NCBI RefSeq assembly: GCF_004364155.1
Contig: NZ_SOAZ01000001.1
Location: 174,820 to 238,819, forward strand
Source: Fonticella tunisiensis
Lineage (GTDB): Bacteria > Bacillota > Clostridia > Clostridiales > Caloramatoraceae
Direction of reading: 5' to 3'
DNA length: 64,000 nucleotides
Position 1 is the first letter of the stretch, and every line of letters begins with the position of its first letter. A program made the translations under genes and the position numbers. Below are positions 60,260 to 64,000 of this stretch, in pieces. The notes under the pieces are model-generated. The model ran no database searches, was not told the origin of the DNA, and was given only the letters and a program-made list of their open reading frames with translations.

Positions 60260-60674
60260 CTTTATTTATTTTCAACTCTACTTTATAATCTCCAATAGCA
60301 ATAGTCATTTTTTCATAAGTAGAACCATCATTTTTTACAAAATTTATAATAGTAAACTTGTTAGTAAACTTGTTATCATCATATAAAAAATTCCCACCAA
60401 ATCCAATGCCATTTTCTTTAACAAGTGTAATTTGGTTTTTTTTAAGTTCATCATTACTAAATTTTTTTATAAGTTTATCATCTATACATATAACTTCACC
60501 TTTTAATATAATATCTTCATTATGTTGAAATACTTTAAAATTAGTTTCCCACTTTTTATCTTTAGATACACCATAATAATCACCTAAAGTAGTTAAAGAT
60601 GATTTTGAAAAAAAACAACCGGATAATACTAATAAACAGAAGAAAAAAATGAGAAAAACTTTCTTAATTAACAT
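60252..60674 (-). CDS. Small putative lipoprotein
   Basis: A 140-residue protein with a Lys-start hydrophobic signal (KKVFLIFFFCLLVLSGC) and lipobox LSGC, so it is probably anchored to the outer face of the membrane. The rest is strand-rich (YGVSKDKKWETNFKVFQHN, GEVICIDDKLIKKF, YKVELKIN). Related small lipoproteins of unknown role are common in Firmicutes. ATG on the minus strand lies behind GGGGG. It overlaps the 3' end of the amidoligase fragment by 8 bases. Confidence 0.72.
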   Translation of the reverse strand: MLIKKVFLIFFFCLLVLSGCFFSKSSLTTLGDYYGVSKDKKWETNFKVFQHNEDIILKGEVICIDDKLIKKFSNDELKKNQITLVKENGIGFGGNFLYDDNKFTNKFTIINFVKNDGSTYEKMTIAIGDYKVELKINKVK

Positions 60675-61038
60675 TTAAAATTAACCCCCAAAATGTTATA
60701 ATTTAGCTATAAATTACCATTAAGTTAATTATATAACAAAAAAAAAGGGAAAGAAATGAAAAAATACTTAAGAGGAGAACCTTGTAAAGCTTAAGAATAT
60801 ATTTAGGGATGATAGAGTAACTGTAGAGTTTGAAGACAATTTAGTGAATTCAGGCTTATTAAAGGAAATTGAGAATATTATTAAATTGAAGGGATATAGC
60901 TAAGGGTAAGTGAAGTTATGGTGTTAGTATAGTTTTGTGGACACAGAAACTCGAACAAATTAAAAGGTTCAACAACGAATTTTGTGATTTGAAAACTGTT
61001 CCATAATTTACATTGGAATTTCCATGGTAAAAAAGTTT
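60675..61038. other. Mostly non-coding stretch with a short ORF remnant
   Basis: 60787-60903 is open in one frame (FRDDRVTVEFEDNLVNSGLL, ending IKLKGYS-stop). It is preceded by a stop and by a separate 12-codon ATG frame at 60756, so it looks like the C-terminal end of a lost gene. I do not recognise it. I see nothing else here. Confidence 0.4.
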
Positions 61039-61669
61039 AAAGTCACCCGATACCTCTATTATGATTATCTTGCAAACACAACCAAAAAGGAGGTATCAAA
61101 ATGACTTTAGATTTAAATTTTATCGAAAGTTTGATCAGTTTGCAAGATATATAGGTAACATCTGTTAATGTAATTGGTGGAATTGTTTATATTAATGCTG
61201 AGTCTAAATATAGTTTTGCTATATGCCCAAGATGCAGGAAAATTACTCAAACTGTCCATGACTCAAGGCGTCAGCCATATAAACATTTACCTGTATGGGG
61301 CAAAGAAACAGTTATTATTCTTACTAAAAAGCGTTATATCTGCAGTTGTTAACCTGAGCATCCTTTTGATGAATCCTTTAATTTTATAAGGAAATAGAAA
61401 AGGATTACGACCCCATATGAGAAATATATATTTTCTCTAATACATAACCTTCATACCATCCCTATGGGCGTAAGAGAAGGTATTCAGGTGGTATCTATGG
61501 ATATGAGTAGAGGATATTGCCATAGGCTTTTGTCTGTACGGGGGAGGTGTACTACCTACCACAAAATTCATTGTTGAATCAAAATTTAAGCAAATAGTTG
61601 CAATGAATCGGCATAATACTTAAATTCAAAAACAACATGAACCCCCTTAGTTTTAGAGGGTGACACTTT
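61039..61669 (+). mobile_element. ISL3-family insertion sequence remnant
   Basis: From ATG 61101 (behind AAAGGAGGTATC) the reading MTLDLNFIESLISLQDI meets a TAG. It continues in frame through CPRCRKITQTVHDSRRQPY and KRYICSC (zinc finger of ISL3 transposases), then a TAA and a TAG. It then picks up IQVVSMDMSRGYC, the first catalytic Asp block, with the DNA between partly deleted. AAAGTCACCC (61039-61048) and GGGTGACACTTT (61658-61669) are candidate ends. Inactive. Confidence 0.75.
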
Positions 61670-61774
61670 TGTCTAAATTCTATTTCAATGCGTATTTGTA
61701 TCATCTTTCTATCACCACACACGTGGAGTGTGTAGCAAGGTTAGAAAGAAAACACAGTTAGAACCCTGATTTTA

Positions 61775-61803
61775 TACCCTGATTTTATCAGGGTACTTTT
61801 ATT
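61775..61803 (+). terminator. Terminator-like hairpin upstream of the LytTR operon
   Basis: TACCCTGAT and ATCAGGGTA pair over TTT, followed by CTTTTATT. ACCCTGATTTTAT is repeated in tandem here. The rest of 61670-61982 holds no gene I can see. Confidence 0.6.
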
Positions 61804-61982
61804 GTGCGAAAATACATATGTTTCCAAAGACGAGGTGAGGAAAAATAAATGCTTCATATCGCTTAAAGCATTAAACATGCCTCTGACGGGAAATAAATAA
61901 CCACTTACTTTAAAAATAGAGAAATATATGGCATAATACAATATACTTAAAGCAGAGTGAATAATTTGAAAGGGGAGATAGG

Positions 61983-62432
61983 ATGAAAATTGATATAGAC
62001 ATCGATGAAAATTACAAAGAAACAACTATAACAATTAAAGCACCAGAGATGAATTCTGAAATTGCGGAAATATTGCAAAAACTTAAAAACACTAAAAGCA
62101 AGAGCATTATAGGCAAGGATAATCAAAAGATGTATATATTGAATCCACAGGATATACTGGTGTTTTATAGTAAAGGACAAAAGGTAATGGCAGACACTAT
62201 TGATGGTACCTATGAAATTAAACAAAAACTCTATGAGTTAGAGGATGAGTTAAGAGGGATATCCTTTGTTAGAATTTCTAAATTTGCTATAGTCAATATA
62301 AATAAGATCAAGAATATAGAAATGTTTTTTAATGGAAGTTTAATAGTTAATTTTATTAATGGAAGACAGGAAATCATATCGCGTAGATACGTTGCTAAAG
62401 TAAAAGAATATATAGGAATAGGAGGTAAATAG
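61983..62432 (+). CDS. LytTR-domain transcription regulator
   Basis: A 149-residue regulator. About 50 N-terminal residues (DIDIDENYKETTITIKAPEM) precede a LytTR DNA-binding domain (about 50-147: KMYILNPQDILVFYSKGQKVMA, FVRISKFAIVNINKIKNIE, SRRYVAKVKEYIG). Stand-alone LytTR proteins of this length are encoded with a DUF3021 membrane protein, as here, and autoregulate in response to membrane or quorum signals. ATG behind AAAGGGGAGATAGG. Confidence 0.9.
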   Translation: MKIDIDIDENYKETTITIKAPEMNSEIAEILQKLKNTKSKSIIGKDNQKMYILNPQDILVFYSKGQKVMADTIDGTYEIKQKLYELEDELRGISFVRISKFAIVNINKIKNIEMFFNGSLIVNFINGRQEIISRRYVAKVKEYIGIGGK

Positions 62433-62433
62433 T

Positions 62434-62859
62434 ATGGAATATATTAAAAAATTTGTTTTAAGAGGTTTATTTGGAATAACTTTTGGGGTTTTCATTAATC
62501 AACTTGTATACCTAATTATGGCTTTGCAAGGTAGTATAGTTCAAATTTCTTCGGATATAATCATTTCTCAATTTTTTCTTGCGAGCTTAACTGGATTTTA
62601 TTGTACAGGAATAAGTGTTATATTTGAAATCGAGGAATGGAGCTTATTACGTCAAACCATAACCCATTCAATTGCTATGCTTCCTTTTTTTCCAATATCA
62701 ATTTATGCAGGTTGGATACCAGGAAATTTGATTGGAAGAGTAATATTTATATTAAATTATATATTAGTATATTTAATCATATGGTTTTCATTTAAAAAGT
62801 ATTGGGAAAAGAAAGCTAAAGAATTAAACGAAGGGCTTAAAAAACGAAATAATATATAG
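62434..62859 (+). CDS. DUF3021 four-helix membrane protein
   Basis: A 141-residue protein with four hydrophobic segments (about 8-32, 42-65, 78-98 and 105-122) and the family features GLFGITFGVFINQLVYL and FPISIYAGWIP. The gene starts one base after the LytTR stop behind AGGAGGTAAATAG. DUF3021 proteins are thought to restrain their LytTR partner at the membrane. Confidence 0.88.
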   Translation: MEYIKKFVLRGLFGITFGVFINQLVYLIMALQGSIVQISSDIIISQFFLASLTGFYCTGISVIFEIEEWSLLRQTITHSIAMLPFFPISIYAGWIPGNLIGRVIFILNYILVYLIIWFSFKKYWEKKAKELNEGLKKRNNI

Positions 62860-62866
62860 TTATAGC

Positions 62867-62916
62867 AAAGAAACCTATATAGATTTACTAAAGCATATAT
62901 AAGCTGTTTCTTTTTT
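62867..62916 (+). terminator. Terminator after the LytTR/DUF3021 operon
   Basis: AAAGAAAC pairs with GTTTCTTT, with inner TATATAG/CATATATA pairing, and the T run goes on to 62916. Confidence 0.7.
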
Positions 62917-62979
62917 GGATCGAGGACGGTTAATAGTTATTTCATCCATTCATAAAATCCTATAATGTGATGGATACCA

Positions 62980-63026
62980 CCTCCTTTTCTGTGGTAAATA
63001 TCACTGTAATAACACAGAAAGGGAGG
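62980..63026. repeat. 14-bp inverted repeat, possible IS end
   Basis: CCTCCTTTTCTGTG (62980-62993) and CACAGAAAGGGAGG (63013-63026) are complementary except for one position, 19 bases apart, just outside the IS21 remnant. A short ATG frame at 63035 (MPGMTRQKSYGKRN) follows before similarity to IS21 begins on the other strand. Confidence 0.45.
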
Positions 63027-63081
63027 GATTTTTTATGCCAGGAATGACACGTCAAAAATCATATGGAAAGAGAAATGTACA

Positions 63082-63399
63082 GGGAATTCTTACTTTCAGT
63101 TCTTTTACTGCAATCAATACTGCCGTATCGTTCTACAAGTCAATCATGAACTTGTGCAGCACTCATATCAGGATAATCCCTAAGCCACTCTAAAATCTCA
63201 TCTTCATACTTTAAAAGTTTTCTTTTCCTATGTTTTCTTAACTTTAAAGCTTTGCATAATCATCAGGTGACATATTCCAGTATTTTGATACAGTTTCATA
63301 ATTTATACCAAGATTTCTTGTTGTTTGAGATTTATTAAACCCAAGCTTTTTCATATCCTTAATTTCCCTAAACAATTTTCATACCTTTAATCTTCTCAT
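63082..63399 (-). mobile_element. IS21-family istA remnant
   Basis: On the minus strand, reading from ATG 63399, the pieces match the N-terminus of IstA transposases: EIKDMKKLGFNKSQTTRNLG, YETVSKYWNMSPDDY, then after a frameshift EILEWLRDYPDMSAAQVHD, a TGA where Trp is usual, and LVERYGSIDCSKRT. An early stop also follows MRRLKV. The rest of istA and istB are absent. Inactive. Confidence 0.75.
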
Positions 63400-63679
63400 T
63401 CTACTGCCACCTTTCAACAATTTCTATTGTATCGAAGAGAGCAGCTGATGTGTAGTATACTGGAAATTCTTCTTGGTTTTTATTTTCCGAAATCTCATGG
63501 TTTTATTTTACCACTTACAAGCTTTTTATTTTGTATTTTTTACAACCTTATAATTACTATAAATACAAAAATATGGTATAATATTAAAAATAATTAAGAA
63601 TATGCTGCAAATGTAGAAATAATTGGTTATACCATATATAGAACATATGTTCTATATTAAATAATTGGAGGATATAACC

Positions 63680-63934
63680 ATGGCAATACTTATCGATAAA
63701 AGAGATAAAAATCTAATCATCAAATTCGACTACTCACTAAAGAGAATCGAAAAGATAAAGGGATTCAAAGGCTACAGCTGGAATTCACAGAAGAAGGAGT
63801 GGAGCATACCATGAGTGTTTGAAAATGCCTGTGAGAAAGCCGGTATTAAAAAGGAAGTAACTTTTCATTCTCTAGTAAGCGTCAAATGTTTCCCACATAG
63901 AAATGTTGCTTTATTCATGAGAAAATATTCCTGA
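63680..63934 (+). pseudogene. Collapsed tyrosine recombinase remnant
   Basis: ATG 63680 (behind TTGGAGGATATAACC) gives 44 codons resembling the extreme N-terminal domain of XerD-like integrases (IIKFDYSLKRIEKIKGFKGY, WNSQKKEWSIP), then TGA. The same frame goes on with VFENACEKAGIKKEVTFHSL. In intact enzymes that segment lies just before the H-x-L-R-H-x-x box of the catalytic domain. The core and the catalytic end are missing, so an internal deletion fused the two ends. Confidence 0.65.
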
Positions 63935-63953
63935 GAAAAGGAGGAATCGTATC

Positions 63954-64000
63954 ATGAATAAAACAGAAATACGAGATGAATGGGAAAAGCGGATTGCTGC
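63954..64000 (+). mobile_element. IS66-type TnpA accessory gene, cut by window end
   Basis: ATG 63954 behind AAAAGGAGGAATCGT starts MNKTEIRDEWEKRIAA, the characteristic N-terminus of the IS66 TnpA-like accessory protein. Only 15 codons are inside the window, so intactness cannot be judged. Confidence 0.65.

Noticed and set aside
1..64000. tRNA or rRNA genes, CRISPR arrays, reverse transcriptases, diversity-generating retroelements
   Set aside because: Looked for and not seen by eye; a covariance-model scan would be needed to exclude a diverged tRNA.

Overview
The window looks like a low-GC Gram-positive chromosome, most likely class Clostridia. The flanking genes are A/T-rich with strong AGGAGG-type ribosome binding sites, and they include a pyruvate kinase with the extra C-terminal mobile domain, a ferredoxin-tailed aldo/keto reductase, RlmD and a LytTR/DUF3021 pair. 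I cannot name the genus from sequence alone.

Layout. (1) 1-5277: housekeeping genes pyk (cut by the window edge), a hotdog thioesterase, an aldo/keto reductase, a DUF378 membrane protein and rlmD. (2) 5481-13641, all on the minus strand: a six-gene operon read as XRE regulator, ABC-3C partner protein, small ABC-3C middle component, DUF2326-type ATPase, Mod-type DNA methyltransferase and Res-type helicase/nuclease. This is a defence cassette joining an ABC three-component system to a type III-like restriction-modification pair. (3) 13914-51187: a tailed (HK97-type siphovirus) prophage. It has small early genes, a replication module (SNF2 helicase, Cys-rich protein, DNA polymerase I, antirepressor, primase/helicase, VRR-NUC), an iteron-like GGTAAC region, an MqsR-like/Panacea toxin-antitoxin pair, HNH and terminase genes, two ParB-methylase fusions, an amidoligase/gamma-glutamylcyclotransferase pair, and head, tail and lysis genes. 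(4) 51242-55076: two full large serine recombinases with a recombinase-like partner protein between them. (5) 55212-59428: accessory genes. These are a Phd-like/HARE-HTH regulator, a small Cys-rich protein, and an operon of an endonuclease III-like Fe-S glycosylase, a TIR/DUF4062-like protein and an unknown protein. (6) 59429-64000: a boundary carrying diverged pieces of the rlmD 3' end, then decayed mobile DNA (amidoligase fragment, ISL3, IS21 and tyrosine recombinase remnants, start of an IS66 TnpA) around a lipoprotein gene and a LytTR/DUF3021 operon.

How it fits together. The serine recombinases at one end, and rlmD 3'-end copies at both ends (about 5211-5320 and 59468-59668), suggest that all of 5.3-59.5 kb was built by insertion into the 3' end of rlmD, probably more than once. 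The prophage carries several lesions. An 8-nt insertion breaks the Walker A of its helicase, an in-frame stop cuts the HK97 gp10-like tail-completion gene, a cargo HEPN gene between terL and the portal gene is broken, and hairpin DNA interrupts the head genes. It is probably cryptic unless some of these are assembly errors. The terminase carries an intein exactly inside its Walker A motif, and the tail chaperone pair has a correctly phased A AAA AAC slippery site.

The best candidates for something not yet described are the three-gene operon at 56488-59428 (glycosylase, TIR-like protein, unknown protein) and the full composition of the six-gene ABC-3C/restriction operon. All domain calls come from reading motifs by eye. 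No database search was run.
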